From positions 1-36,323 of the forward strand of contig CADECY010000011.1 in NCBI GenBank assembly GCA_902825945.1: a stretch of 36,323 nt of DNA, read 5' to 3'. Positions 15,305 to 23,706 of this stretch are shown in pieces. The DNA comes from an uncultured Acidobacteriota bacterium. GTDB lineage: Bacteria > Acidobacteriota > Terriglobia > Bryobacterales > Bryobacteraceae. The notes under the pieces were generated by a model. That model saw only the letters and a list, made by a program, of their open reading frames with translations, had not been told where the DNA came from and ran no database searches. The stretch's first letter is position 1. Each line of letters opens with the position of its first letter. The translations under genes and the position numbers were made by a program.

Positions 15305-15884
15305 ACGCGCGCTTGCCGCAATCCGTCGCTACCGCGATCTGACGTACCACAAAGAACGACGTGAGCCGGAGCCGGAGGGATTGCAATCGCTTGGTGATCT
15401 GTTTCCTGAAGAGAGTTTTCCCGGCGCGAAGAATCGTTGGGCGAGCTTAATCGATAGCGGGTTGAGCACCAACGCGGGGATCGTTCTCCGCCACGTTAAG
15501 CGAGCGGGCATCTCGACTACGTACACTAAAGGGGAGAAATCCGCGTGCGTGCTAACTCACTACGATTACTGGCCGGATAGCTCGTTTCAATGGGAGTTCA
15601 AGCGCATCGAAGCACTCATGCGCGTCCTCAATGGCGCCATTGGCATCTATGAAGAGCGCCTCGCAGCGGCAAAACGCGAGCGATGGAATCCCCTCATCTG
15701 GATCGCGTGGATGGCGCAATGGCCGAAGTTTGTCCTCGAGCGCTCAGGACTGGCGCATGGCAAAGACGCTGGAGAAAAAGCACTCACATTCTGGAAGTGG
15801 GTCATCCCCTACGGCTTAGGCGTTCTCACGAGTTCTTTGTGGATCAAGCTATGCGGTCTTGTAAAAAGCTTGCGGGCGCAATGA
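15237..15884 (+). CDS. Unknown protein with a C-terminal membrane segment
   Basis: This 215-residue product belongs to no family I recognise. The N-terminal half is charged (RALAAIRRYRDLTYHKERRE), followed by a segment rich in aromatic residues (THYDYWPDSSFQWEFKRIEAL). Near the C-terminus is a likely membrane helix (FWKWVIPYGLGVLTSSLWIKL), which would leave a short tail on the far side. The start is a GTG at 15237 with no clear ribosome site, but a good promoter ends 11 nt before it. The gene overlaps the tail of the truncated DUF1016 frame and lies between two tRNA-derived repeats, so it is probably cargo of a small inserted element. Codon use is less GC-biased than in the flanking operons. 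Confidence 0.6.
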   Translation: MSSPQTIPSNEAPPRALPVAECERALAAIRRYRDLTYHKERREPEPEGLQSLGDLFPEESFPGAKNRWASLIDSGLSTNAGIVLRHVKRAGISTTYTKGEKSACVLTHYDYWPDSSFQWEFKRIEALMRVLNGAIGIYEERLAAAKRERWNPLIWIAWMAQWPKFVLERSGLAHGKDAGEKALTFWKWVIPYGLGVLTSSLWIKLCGLVKSLRAQ

Positions 15885-16020
15885 CGGGCCGAGGTTGCTC
15901 CCTCGCGAAAAACAGACCCACCACATGATAGGCTCCATGACCCGTTCTGACGGTTCCTGAAAGATTTTTTTCCGATCCCACTCGCGCTCCTCTTTCTCGG
16001 AGATAGCCGAGTCTCCACAC

Positions 16021-16064
16021 ACTATTACCCGAGGGCCGGTGCTCCAAATCCACTCATGCAACCA
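16021..16064 (+). repeat. Degenerate second copy of the tRNA-Met 3' end
   Basis: The stretch ACCCGAGGGCCGGTGCTCC onward to GCAACCA aligns with 14348-14386 at about 29 of 38 positions with a single one-base gap. The conserved blocks are ACCC, GG-CGGTG, CAAATCCAC and ACCA. Its T-stem no longer pairs fully. The two copies are direct repeats about 1.68 kb apart and flank the DUF1016 remnant and the unknown gene. I read it as a worn att site. Confidence 0.5.
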
Positions 16065-16205
16065 GCCTCCAATCGTTCGGATTCATGGGTGAATGTGACC
16101 GCCCGGCAGGGCGAAAGTCAGCCCTACAACGACTCGGCCAGCGCTCGGGTCTCGACGGGCGCTAAGGCTACGCCGGGATCGCTCCGGTGTCGATGCGAGC
16201 CGCAT
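16065..16205. other. Short non-coding stretch downstream of the demethylation operon
   Basis: No gene is seen. AGGGC (16108-16112) and GCCCT (16121-16125) could form a weak hairpin beyond the end of the minus-strand operon, but there is no T-run, so I do not call a terminator. The preceding stretch 15885-16020 also holds nothing I can name. Confidence 0.3.
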
Positions 16206-18224
16206 TCACGGCGCTCCTCCCATGGCCTCGGCCACCAGTTCCGCGATGTCTCGATCCTGAATATCAGCCTTCCCGGCCGCGAGACCGTCCTCGAGCATCG
16301 TCATGCAAAACGGGCAGCCGGACGCCACCAAACGCTTGCCAGATTCCCCGGAATCGTTTGCCAGCGCTTCCTGTACTTGCTGGACCCGCTTTTCATTGAC
16401 CCGCTTTCCCGGTTCTTCCTCCACCCACATCAATCCGCCACCACTGCCGCAACACATGCCGGTCTCGCGGCTCCGTTTCATCTCGACCAGCCGCAGCCCT
16501 GGGATCTTCCGTAGGATCTCGCGTGGAGAATCGTAGATCCCATTGTGGCGGCCCAGATAGCAGGAGTCGTGATACGCCGCGACGGCGTCAATTCCCTGGG
16601 GCAACCGAACTCGCCCGGCATCGAGCAACTCATGGATGAATTGCGTGTGATGGACGACAGTGTAGTGCCCGCCGAAGTCCGGGTACTCTTTTCCGATGCA
16701 GTTGAAACAGTGCGGGCACAATGTGAGGATCTTGCGCACGCCGTAGCCCTGCAGGGTCTCGACGTTTTGCCGTGCTTGCGTTTGGAACAGATACTCATGT
16801 CCGATGCGCCGCGCGGGATCACCGGTGCAGCTTTCCTCTTCGCCAAGCACGGCGAACGAGACGCCCGCCCCGTGCAGGATCTTGACCATGCTGCGCGCGA
16901 TCTTCTGATTGCGCGGGTCGAATGCCGCGGAGCATCCCACCCAGAACAGGTACTCGACTGGTTCGCCCGCCGCTGCGGCCTCGGCCATCGTCTTCACCTC
17001 GAGTCCGCGAGCCCATTCCAGGCGCGCCGAGGAGTGCTGGTTCCAAGGGTTTCCACGCCGTGTGAAGCCGTTGAACACGTCGCCGAACGTTTCCGGGTAG
17101 CGGTCCTGGACCATCACCTCGTTGCGCCGCGCCTCGAGGATCTTCGACAGCGGATCGATCGAAACCGGGCAGACCTCGACACACGCCATGCAAGTCGTGC
17201 AGGCCCAGATCTCCTCCGCCGAGATCGCGTTTCCCATGATCGGGCGAGTCTCACCGGCCGGGAAATCCCGTAGCTTGGTGATGATCGCGCGCGGAGATAG
17301 AAGTTTGCCGGATCCATGTGCCGGGCAGTTCGCTTCGCAGCGTCCGCACTCGGTGCAACTGATCAGATCGAGCACGTCCTTGCGGGTGAGATCCGTGGCG
17401 TGGCCAAGCCCGAGCGGCTGATCGTTCTCGAAAGCGGCCTCGACGTCCACGGTCTTCAGCCGCCCCTTGGGGCGAAGGTCGCCCAACAGGACATTGACGC
17501 CCGCGGTCAGGACATGAATCACTCTCGGCGAATAAGGCAAAGCCGCCACCCAACCCAGCGATGCTGCCGCATGAAGCATCCAGAGGGTCGCGTGGCACCA
17601 GCGGATCGTCTCGACGCCAGCCCCGCGCCACGGCGCCGCGAAAATGTGTCCAATCGGCGACCAGTATGGTGAATAGGCGAGATCCGTTCCCATCGCCGCC
17701 AGGCGCATTCCTTCCGCCGCGAAGCCTGTGATTCCGATCGCGAGAAGCCAGAGCGTCATGTGCCGCATTCCAGTCCAGCGCCACAAGGCAATGGTCAGCC
17801 CCCCGAGGAACAAGGCTCCCATCGAGTCCAAGACCAATTCGAACACCAGGAAGAAGTTCCCGAACCAGAAGCCAGGACGGCGCCCAAGCAGGACTTGAAA
17901 CACGTCGTATTCGAGCGCGACAATCAGCGTTCCGATGAAGAGCGTGAGGAAGCCCCACATGATGAGGCGATGCATCCAGCCGGTCAGCGGATTGCGGCGG
18001 GCAATGGTCCGGTTCAACAGGAGACTGACGAGATTGCGCCATGCACCGGCTCGGATTTCCGCCCACGACAGGTCCACGGGCTTTGCCCGCATGACCCTCG
18101 CGATCTGCCTCCAGACTCCGTATCCGAAGACGGCCACGGCCGCGATCGCCATCAAGTAGAACATCACCCGTCCCGCCGGGGCGATGTTCCAGAAGACCTC
18201 GCGAGTGACGAGTTCCGGCCTCAT
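16206..18224 (-). CDS. dgcB: DgcB-like membrane iron-sulfur protein (heterodisulfide-reductase type)
   Basis: In 672 residues an N-terminal membrane part with about six helices (residues about 20-245, nitrate-reductase-gamma-like) is joined to a ferredoxin domain and two CCG domains. The two 4Fe-4S motifs are Cys290/293/296/300 (CTECGRCEANCP) and Cys342/345/348/352 (CTTCMACVEVCP). The C-terminal half holds EESCTGD, LCPHCFNC, HDSCYLGR and MCCGSGGG as in HdrD/GlpC proteins. Proteins of this layout take electrons from ETF and reduce quinone; DgcB does this in dimethylglycine catabolism of Pseudomonas. EtfA lies 1 nt upstream and a dimethylglycine-dehydrogenase-like gene is in the same operon, so that role fits well here. 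Confidence 0.85.
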   Translation of the reverse strand: MRPELVTREVFWNIAPAGRVMFYLMAIAAVAVFGYGVWRQIARVMRAKPVDLSWAEIRAGAWRNLVSLLLNRTIARRNPLTGWMHRLIMWGFLTLFIGTLIVALEYDVFQVLLGRRPGFWFGNFFLVFELVLDSMGALFLGGLTIALWRWTGMRHMTLWLLAIGITGFAAEGMRLAAMGTDLAYSPYWSPIGHIFAAPWRGAGVETIRWCHATLWMLHAAASLGWVAALPYSPRVIHVLTAGVNVLLGDLRPKGRLKTVDVEAAFENDQPLGLGHATDLTRKDVLDLISCTECGRCEANCPAHGSGKLLSPRAIITKLRDFPAGETRPIMGNAISAEEIWACTTCMACVEVCPVSIDPLSKILEARRNEVMVQDRYPETFGDVFNGFTRRGNPWNQHSSARLEWARGLEVKTMAEAAAAGEPVEYLFWVGCSAAFDPRNQKIARSMVKILHGAGVSFAVLGEEESCTGDPARRIGHEYLFQTQARQNVETLQGYGVRKILTLCPHCFNCIGKEYPDFGGHYTVVHHTQFIHELLDAGRVRLPQGIDAVAAYHDSCYLGRHNGIYDSPREILRKIPGLRLVEMKRSRETGMCCGSGGGLMWVEEEPGKRVNEKRVQQVQEALANDSGESGKRLVASGCPFCMTMLEDGLAAGKADIQDRDIAELVAEAMGGAP

Positions 18225-18225
18225 G

Positions 18226-19188
18226 TCAACCCGAGGACTTGCGCTTGCGGATCTCGGCGGTCACCGCGGGCAGGATCTCGTGCAGGTCGCCGACCACGCC
18301 AAAGTCGGCGCGGCGGAAGAAGGGAGCCTCGCGGTCTTTGTTGATCACGAGGATGCGCTTCGCGCCCTTGCATCCTACCTGGTGCTGGATCGCGCCGCTG
18401 ATTCCGCAGGCGATGTAGAGATCGGGTGCGATGCGGTTTCCGGTGAGTCCCACCTGAACCGCGTGCGGCCGCCAGCCATTGTTCGTGGCCACGCGCGAGC
18501 CACCCACCGCGCCGTTGATCTCGCCGGCGAATTCCTCGAGAACGCGAAAGCCCTCCGCGCTGCCGACACCTCTTCCGCCGCCTACGACGACGCGAGCGGT
18601 GTGAAGGTTGACGCCGCTCGAATGAGTCTGTTCGCGAGCGACGACCCGGGCTCGCAGATCCTTCTCCGCGGCCGGAGCCGGAATCGTTTCCACGGACGGA
18701 TCCGCCGCGCCGGCTTCACCGGCTTCGAACACATGCAGCGCGGTGGTAAGGAGTTTGGTGGCTCCGCTCAGATTTGCCTCTTCCAGAAGACTGCCGCCAT
18801 AACGCTGGCGGAGCACCTGGAATGGCTGTCCTGGACTCACCCGCAGGCAGTTCACCGCCAGGGGCATGCCGGTCATGGCGCCACACCACGCCATCAATTC
18901 ATTGCCGCGCTCGGTCGCGGCCGCCATGAGGATCGCGGGCATCCGTTGTTGCACGATCCCGGAAACACACCGCGCCCAAGCAGCAGGAGCATACTCGTTC
19001 AGCGAAGGATGGTCGAAGCGATAGACATGCGAGATTCCTTGCCCGGCGGGCAACTTCGCGTGAGCGCCAATCACGGCGGCGTGCAACGGAACTCCGGTCT
19101 CCGCCGACAATAGCCTCGCGCAGGCGAGCATCTGGAGCGTACCCGCGCTCACGGCGCCATCTTCATGCTCGATGAAAGCCAGAATCAT
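18226..19188 (-). CDS. etfA: Electron transfer flavoprotein alpha subunit
   Basis: This 320-residue product has the EtfA C-terminal FAD domain. Marks are GGGRGVGSAEGF, the binding stretch GLTGNRIAPDLYIACGISG, IQHQVGCKGAKRILVINKD, and DFGVVGDLHEILP near the end. The N-terminal domain is the usual alpha/beta fold. EtfAB carries electrons from flavoprotein dehydrogenases to a membrane quinone reductase. Here the dehydrogenase lies upstream and the DgcB-like acceptor 1 nt downstream. EtfB is 2 nt upstream, so the pair is made together. It is a dedicated ETF for this operon, not necessarily the cell's general one. Confidence 0.95.
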   Translation of the reverse strand: MILAFIEHEDGAVSAGTLQMLACARLLSAETGVPLHAAVIGAHAKLPAGQGISHVYRFDHPSLNEYAPAAWARCVSGIVQQRMPAILMAAATERGNELMAWCGAMTGMPLAVNCLRVSPGQPFQVLRQRYGGSLLEEANLSGATKLLTTALHVFEAGEAGAADPSVETIPAPAAEKDLRARVVAREQTHSSGVNLHTARVVVGGGRGVGSAEGFRVLEEFAGEINGAVGGSRVATNNGWRPHAVQVGLTGNRIAPDLYIACGISGAIQHQVGCKGAKRILVINKDREAPFFRRADFGVVGDLHEILPAVTAEIRKRKSSG

Positions 19189-19190
19189 GA

Positions 19191-19946
19191 CTAGGTCAAC
19201 CTCAATTCCTCGAGGAGTTCGACGATCCGGGGAACAGCCGCCTTCCCTTCTCCGAGGATCTCGGCGCCACTCCCCTTCTCGGGCGGAACACTCAGCCGCA
19301 GCATCTCGAGCGTGGGCTCGCTCCGCTCGGGTCGCAGGCGCTCGACCCGCTTCTTGCGCGCACCCATCGTCGCTTTCAGCGAGGGATGGCGGGGAAGATT
19401 GAGGCCCTCTTTCACCGTCAGCACGGCGGGCAATTGCACGTCGTAGACCTCGAACCCCGAACTGGTTTCGCGCTTCGCGGTGACACGATCCCGCTCGACA
19501 CTCATCCGCTTCACGCCGGTGACACAGGGCAAGTCGAGCGCGTGAGCCACACGGATGCCCACCTGATAACCCGCCGAATCCGCCGATTCGTTCCCGAACA
19601 GGATCAGGTCAAAACGCGCCGAGCTGGACCGGACGAATTGCACGATCGCCGATGCCGTCTGTCCCGGATCCAATTCGCCACCATCCGTTTCGACGAGCAC
19701 TCCGCTATCCATTCCTTTGGCCAAACAATCCCGCAACTGCTCCTCGGCCTCCTTTGGGCCAACCGTCAATACGGTGGCGGAGCCGCCCACCTTCTCGATG
19801 ATCGCCGCAGCCTCTTCCACCGCACACTCCTCGTGGGGGCTGATCGTGAATCCGAGATTGCGCGTCTCGATCGCCCTTCCGTTCGCCGTGATCTCGACGC
19901 GCGCTCCCGTATCGGGAACGCGCTTCACACATACGAGGATGTTCAT
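19191..19946 (-). CDS. etfB: Electron transfer flavoprotein beta subunit
   Basis: This 251-residue protein opens with MNILVCVKRVPDTGARVEI and contains the EtfB blocks TISPHEECAVEEA, TVLTVGPKEAEEQLR, DLILFGNESADSAGYQVG and LPAVLTVKEGLNLPRHPSLK. The ATG at 19946 is 2 nt after the stop of the flavoprotein gene; the longer frame to 20258 is only a shadow. It forms the ETF heterodimer with the gene directly downstream, and the operon position links it to oxidation of a methylated amine. Confidence 0.95.
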   Translation of the reverse strand: MNILVCVKRVPDTGARVEITANGRAIETRNLGFTISPHEECAVEEAAAIIEKVGGSATVLTVGPKEAEEQLRDCLAKGMDSGVLVETDGGELDPGQTASAIVQFVRSSSARFDLILFGNESADSAGYQVGIRVAHALDLPCVTGVKRMSVERDRVTAKRETSSGFEVYDVQLPAVLTVKEGLNLPRHPSLKATMGARKKRVERLRPERSEPTLEMLRLSVPPEKGSGAEILGEGKAAVPRIVELLEELRLT

Positions 19947-19948
19947 CG

Positions 19949-22465
19949 CTAGCCCTTCATCCGATCGTTCGCCGGGTCGAACAGGGGCGCGGGTCCCACC
20001 ACCGCCACCGTAACCGGATAAAGTTCGCTGAAGTACTCGACCTTCAGCTTTGTGCCCACAGCCGCGAACTCTGGCGGAAGGTAGGTCATCAGCAAATGCT
20101 TGCCGAGCGAAGGCGCGGTTCCGGCGCTCGTCACGAACGAACGCCGCCCGAGTGTGTCGGTGATCGGCTTGCCGTCGAGGGTCAGCACGGGTTCGCGGCC
20201 CAGCATGAATCGCGGCTCGCCGGCCCGCGAAGTGTGATCGTCCACCGTGAGTGTGCACAACGTAGCGGCTGGCTTTTCACTCGCCTGCTTCAAATACGTC
20301 TGCTTGCCGATGAAATCCTGTTTCTTTACGGAACGGCGCGTCAAGCCGCTCTCGTAGGCGTTGTATTCCATGTCGAGTTCGTTGCCGTAGAGGCGGTAGC
20401 TCTTCTCGATTCGAGCCGACGTACCGTAAACGCCGATGCCCACCGGAACGATTCCGTGTTCCTGGCCGGCTTTCCACACCGTGTCCCACAACAGCCGCCC
20501 CTGCTCCATGGACGCGTAGAGCTCCCAGCCCATCTCGCCGACATAGGAAATGCGGAGCGCCCAAACCGGCACCGGACCAATGCAGATCTGTTTGGCGTGC
20601 GAGAACGGAAGTCCCGCATCCGACAGATCAGCCGCCGTGATCGCCTGCATCACCGCGCGTGCTTTCGGCCCCCAGAGCCCGAGCGTACAAAGAGACGAAG
20701 TCATGTCGTGGAGCTGCACCGATCCGTCCCCAGGCAGGAGGTCGCGGAACCACTTGCCATCGATGCCGCCCTGCGCGCCGCCGGTGACGATGCGGAACGA
20801 GTCCTCCGCGGTTCGCGTGATCGTCACGTCGGACTTCATCTTGCCCGCATGCGTCAGCAGCGGGGTGTAGACGGCCTTGCCGACCGCGACATCCATTTGG
20901 AACACGGCAAGGCGCTGCATGTAGTCGAGCGCACCTGGACCCGTGATGTCGAAAATCGCGAACGCGCTCAGATCCACCATGCCCACGCGGTCACGCATCG
21001 CCAGGTGCTCGGCGCTGATGATCGGCGACCACCAGCGCGAATCCCATTCGTTCGGCCGCGGTTGGATCCGGCTGCCGTATTCGGCCAGCAGCTTCTCGTT
21101 CGATCCGTACCATTGCGGGCGCTCCCAGCCAGCGGTTTCAAAGAACACCGCGCCGAGTTCGGCTTCGCGGGAGTAGAAAGGGCTCAGGCGGATGTTGCGC
21201 GACGATGACCATTGTTCGCGCGGATGAACGATTCCGTAGGTGCGATTGTAGCCCTCGCTCGTACGGCTGACCACGTGACTGTTCGTTCGTCCGTAGGGAT
21301 AGAAACGGGCTATGTCGATTTCGTTGGTGTCGAATTCGGTGTCGCCATGTGCCATCCACTCGCCGACAATCTTGCCTACACCCGGCCCCTCCTTCACCCA
21401 AACGGCGGCCGCCGACCACAGCCCCTTCACTTCCGGCGTTTCGCCAACCAAGGGCGCGCCGTCGGGAGTCAGCGAAAGCAAACCGTTGATCGCATATTGA
21501 ATCCCAGCGCGCTCATCGCCCAGAAGCTCCGGGAGCAGTTCCAGCGCGTGCGCCATCTGCGGCTCGAAATCTTCCTTGGTGAAGGGAAGCTCGGTGGGCG
21601 ACAGTTTCGATTCCTCGATCGATGGGATGTCGTCAGGCGCCATGAGAATCGGGCGATGCGCATAGGAGCCGACTTCCATGTCGCTTCCGTTCTGACGTTC
21701 GTACATGAGCGCCGTCATGTCGCGAAGGATCGGGTAGCCGATTTCTCCGCCAGTCTTGGCGAATTCTTCGATCGGCCCGACGCTGATCATCTGATGAACG
21801 GCGGGTGTCAGAGGAATCGACGCGCCCGCCATGCGCGCGATTCGCGGGCTCCACACACCGCAAGCAATCACGAGATACTCTGTCTGAATCTCGCCGCGAG
21901 AAGTGTTCACGGAATGAATGCGGCCGTTCTTGACCCCCACTCCGAGCACCTCGGTATTCGGGAAGATCGACAACGCTCCGGCTTCCTGTGCGCGCTCGCG
22001 CATGATGGTTCCCGCGCGAAGCGAATCCACCACGCCCGTGCGAGGAAACGACAGTCCGCCGCGGATGATCTCCGTATTCACGAACGGCATCATCTGCTTC
22101 ACTCGAGCCGGAGTCAGCAGTTCGGCGTCGATATCCCACGACTTCGCCGCCGAAGCGCGGCGGAGCAACTCGCGTACGTTCTCTTCCGAGCGTGCGAGTT
22201 CGAGCCCGCCGCTTTCGCGAAACACCCCGAGTTCTTTGTACTGGCGAACGCTGTCGCGCGTGATTTGTACCATCAACCGCGAATAGTCGATCGGGTAGCA
22301 GAAGTTCGACGCGTGCCCGGTCGAGCCCCCTGGATTCGGGAAAGGCCCTTTGTCCATCAGAACCAGATCTTTCCAGCCCTGCCGGTGAAGGTGATAGGCA
22401 ACGCTATTGCCAACGATGCCAGCGCCGATGATGACCACGCGCGCGTGGCTGGGTACGGACGTCAT
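19949..22465 (-). CDS. Dimethylglycine/sarcosine dehydrogenase-like FAD enzyme with folate-binding domain
   Basis: This is an 838-residue fusion. An N-terminal DAO-type FAD domain begins VVIIGAGIVGNSVAYHL; GGSTGHASNFCYP is where the family's covalent-FAD His usually sits, and INGLLSLTPDGAPLVG closes the domain. The C-terminal half is GcvT-like (about 430-830), with RVGMVDLSAFAIFDITGPGA, GLWGPKARAVM and ISYVGEMGWELY. Such enzymes oxidatively demethylate dimethylglycine or sarcosine, give the one-carbon unit to tetrahydrofolate and pass electrons to ETF. EtfB starts 2 nt downstream. GGAG 10 nt before the ATG supports the start. A 33-nt gap separates it from the corrinoid module, the widest in the operon. 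The exact amine is inferred from neighbours only. Confidence 0.88.
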   Translation of the reverse strand: MTSVPSHARVVIIGAGIVGNSVAYHLHRQGWKDLVLMDKGPFPNPGGSTGHASNFCYPIDYSRLMVQITRDSVRQYKELGVFRESGGLELARSEENVRELLRRASAAKSWDIDAELLTPARVKQMMPFVNTEIIRGGLSFPRTGVVDSLRAGTIMRERAQEAGALSIFPNTEVLGVGVKNGRIHSVNTSRGEIQTEYLVIACGVWSPRIARMAGASIPLTPAVHQMISVGPIEEFAKTGGEIGYPILRDMTALMYERQNGSDMEVGSYAHRPILMAPDDIPSIEESKLSPTELPFTKEDFEPQMAHALELLPELLGDERAGIQYAINGLLSLTPDGAPLVGETPEVKGLWSAAAVWVKEGPGVGKIVGEWMAHGDTEFDTNEIDIARFYPYGRTNSHVVSRTSEGYNRTYGIVHPREQWSSSRNIRLSPFYSREAELGAVFFETAGWERPQWYGSNEKLLAEYGSRIQPRPNEWDSRWWSPIISAEHLAMRDRVGMVDLSAFAIFDITGPGALDYMQRLAVFQMDVAVGKAVYTPLLTHAGKMKSDVTITRTAEDSFRIVTGGAQGGIDGKWFRDLLPGDGSVQLHDMTSSLCTLGLWGPKARAVMQAITAADLSDAGLPFSHAKQICIGPVPVWALRISYVGEMGWELYASMEQGRLLWDTVWKAGQEHGIVPVGIGVYGTSARIEKSYRLYGNELDMEYNAYESGLTRRSVKKQDFIGKQTYLKQASEKPAATLCTLTVDDHTSRAGEPRFMLGREPVLTLDGKPITDTLGRRSFVTSAGTAPSLGKHLLMTYLPPEFAAVGTKLKVEYFSELYPVTVAVVGPAPLFDPANDRMKG

Positions 22466-22498
22466 AATGAAATCGCTCCATTCATATCACGAAACCTG

Positions 22499-23407
22499 CT
22501 ACACACCGCGCGAGGCCCGCCGGGCGGTTCTTCGTTCGCGGCGATTACCTGCGCCTGCCGCTTCGGCGCCGGTCCGATGATGTGCGAGCCACGCCATGCA
22601 GTTCGGGTCGTGATCCATCATGACATTCGCCGCGAGGATCGATTCGCGAATCCTCTCTTCGAGCGGATTCGTAATCGCACAGGTCATGCCCGCGCCGATC
22701 GCCATCGCGATGAACGCGGCGTTGAGTCCTGGCCGGTTGGAAAGCCCGAACGACACATTGGAGGCGCCGCAGATAGTGTTGACGCCCAGTTCGTCGCGCA
22801 GGCGCCGCACGAGAGAGAAGAGAGTCGCGCAGGCGGCGGGCAGCGCACCAACCGGCATGGCGAGCGGATCGATGATCACGTCGTGGCGCGGAATGCCAAC
22901 CTGCGCGGCGCGATCCACGATCTTCTTCGCGATCGCGAAACGAACGTCCACGTGCTCGGAAATCCCCGTTTCGTCGTTAGCCACTCCGACCACCGCCGCT
23001 CCGTATTTGGCCACCAGCGGCAGCACGGACTCCAAACGCTCTTCTTCGCCGGTGACCGAATTCACCAGTGGCTTGCCCTTATAGACGGACAATCCGCGTT
23101 CCAACGCCGCGACAATCGAGGAGTCGATGCAGAGGGGAACGTCGGTCACTTCCTGGACCACCTCGATGGCGCGCGCCAGAAGCGCCGGCTCGTCGGCCAG
23201 CGGAATGCCCGCGTTCACGTCGAGCATGTGCGCCCCGGCGGCGACTTGGGCGAGCGCGTCGGAAGCGACACGTTCGAAGTTGCCCGCCGCCATCTCGGCC
23301 GAGAGCATCTTGCGGCCCGTCGGGTTGATCCGTTCGCCGATGATGACGAAGGGATGCCCGGGTCCGATGAGGACCGTGCGCGACATCGAACTGATTTCGG
23401 TGAACAT
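22499..23407 (-). CDS. MtrH/AcsE-like pterin:corrinoid methyltransferase
   Basis: This 302-residue TIM-barrel protein of the pterin-binding family shows GERINPTGRK at the N-terminus, MLDVNAG, PLCIDSS, NSVTGEEERL, DPLAMPVG and GASNVSFGLSNRPGLN. These are marks of methyltetrahydrofolate:corrinoid methyltransferases (AcsE, MtrH, MtgA). In betaine demethylation systems MtgA moves the methyl from the corrinoid protein to tetrahydrofolate, which is the likely role here. A strong AAGGAG (23413-23418) 5 nt before the ATG at 23407 fixes the start, and the longer frame to 23542 is ignored. The C-terminus is Arg-rich. Confidence 0.88.
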   Translation of the reverse strand: MFTEISSMSRTVLIGPGHPFVIIGERINPTGRKMLSAEMAAGNFERVASDALAQVAAGAHMLDVNAGIPLADEPALLARAIEVVQEVTDVPLCIDSSIVAALERGLSVYKGKPLVNSVTGEEERLESVLPLVAKYGAAVVGVANDETGISEHVDVRFAIAKKIVDRAAQVGIPRHDVIIDPLAMPVGALPAACATLFSLVRRLRDELGVNTICGASNVSFGLSNRPGLNAAFIAMAIGAGMTCAITNPLEERIRESILAANVMMDHDPNCMAWLAHHRTGAEAAGAGNRRERRTARRASRGV

Positions 23408-23409
23408 CG

Positions 23410-23706
23410 CTACTCCTTCCCGCCGGACGCCTTCAATCGAGCCAGCCGATCGGCGGGGTACTCGTTTTCGAGATTCGCGGCGATCTGATCGAGCACCGGT
23501 TCCAATGGACCTTCGGCGGATTGACATTCCGAAGTCCGCCACTCGGCCAGATAGGCGTCAGTTCCCGCCGCGCCGGAGATCATGGCCGCGGCGTCGATCG
23601 CTTCCTGAAATCGCGCGGACAACTCGCGCGCGCCGCGCTGGGATCCGTCCCGCCCCTTTACCTGCGCGGGAATGTCGCGCCAGAAGATCACTTGGTATTT
23701 CGTCAT
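23410..23706 (-). CDS. 'Virulence factor' (PF13769-type) small protein
   Basis: This is a 98-residue soluble protein with the family's opening YQVIFWRDIPAQVKGRDG, followed by RFQEAIDAAAMISG and DAYLAEWR. The family name is historical and no biochemical role is established. The start overlaps the DUF1638 stop as ATGA (23703-23706) and its stop lies 2 nt before the pterin methyltransferase. It is therefore translated together with the corrinoid genes, and its presence between them suggests a structural or accessory role in methyl transfer rather than virulence. No Cys pair or metal motif stands out. Confidence 0.8.
   Translation of the reverse strand: MTKYQVIFWRDIPAQVKGRDGSQRGARELSARFQEAIDAAAMISGAAGTDAYLAEWRTSECQSAEGPLEPVLDQIAANLENEYPADRLARLKASGGKE

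Noticed and set aside
21212..23488. 758-residue open frame on the plus strand opposite the flavoprotein and pterin methyltransferase genes
   Set aside because: It is His/Arg-rich with no motifs and is fully covered by recognised genes on the other strand.
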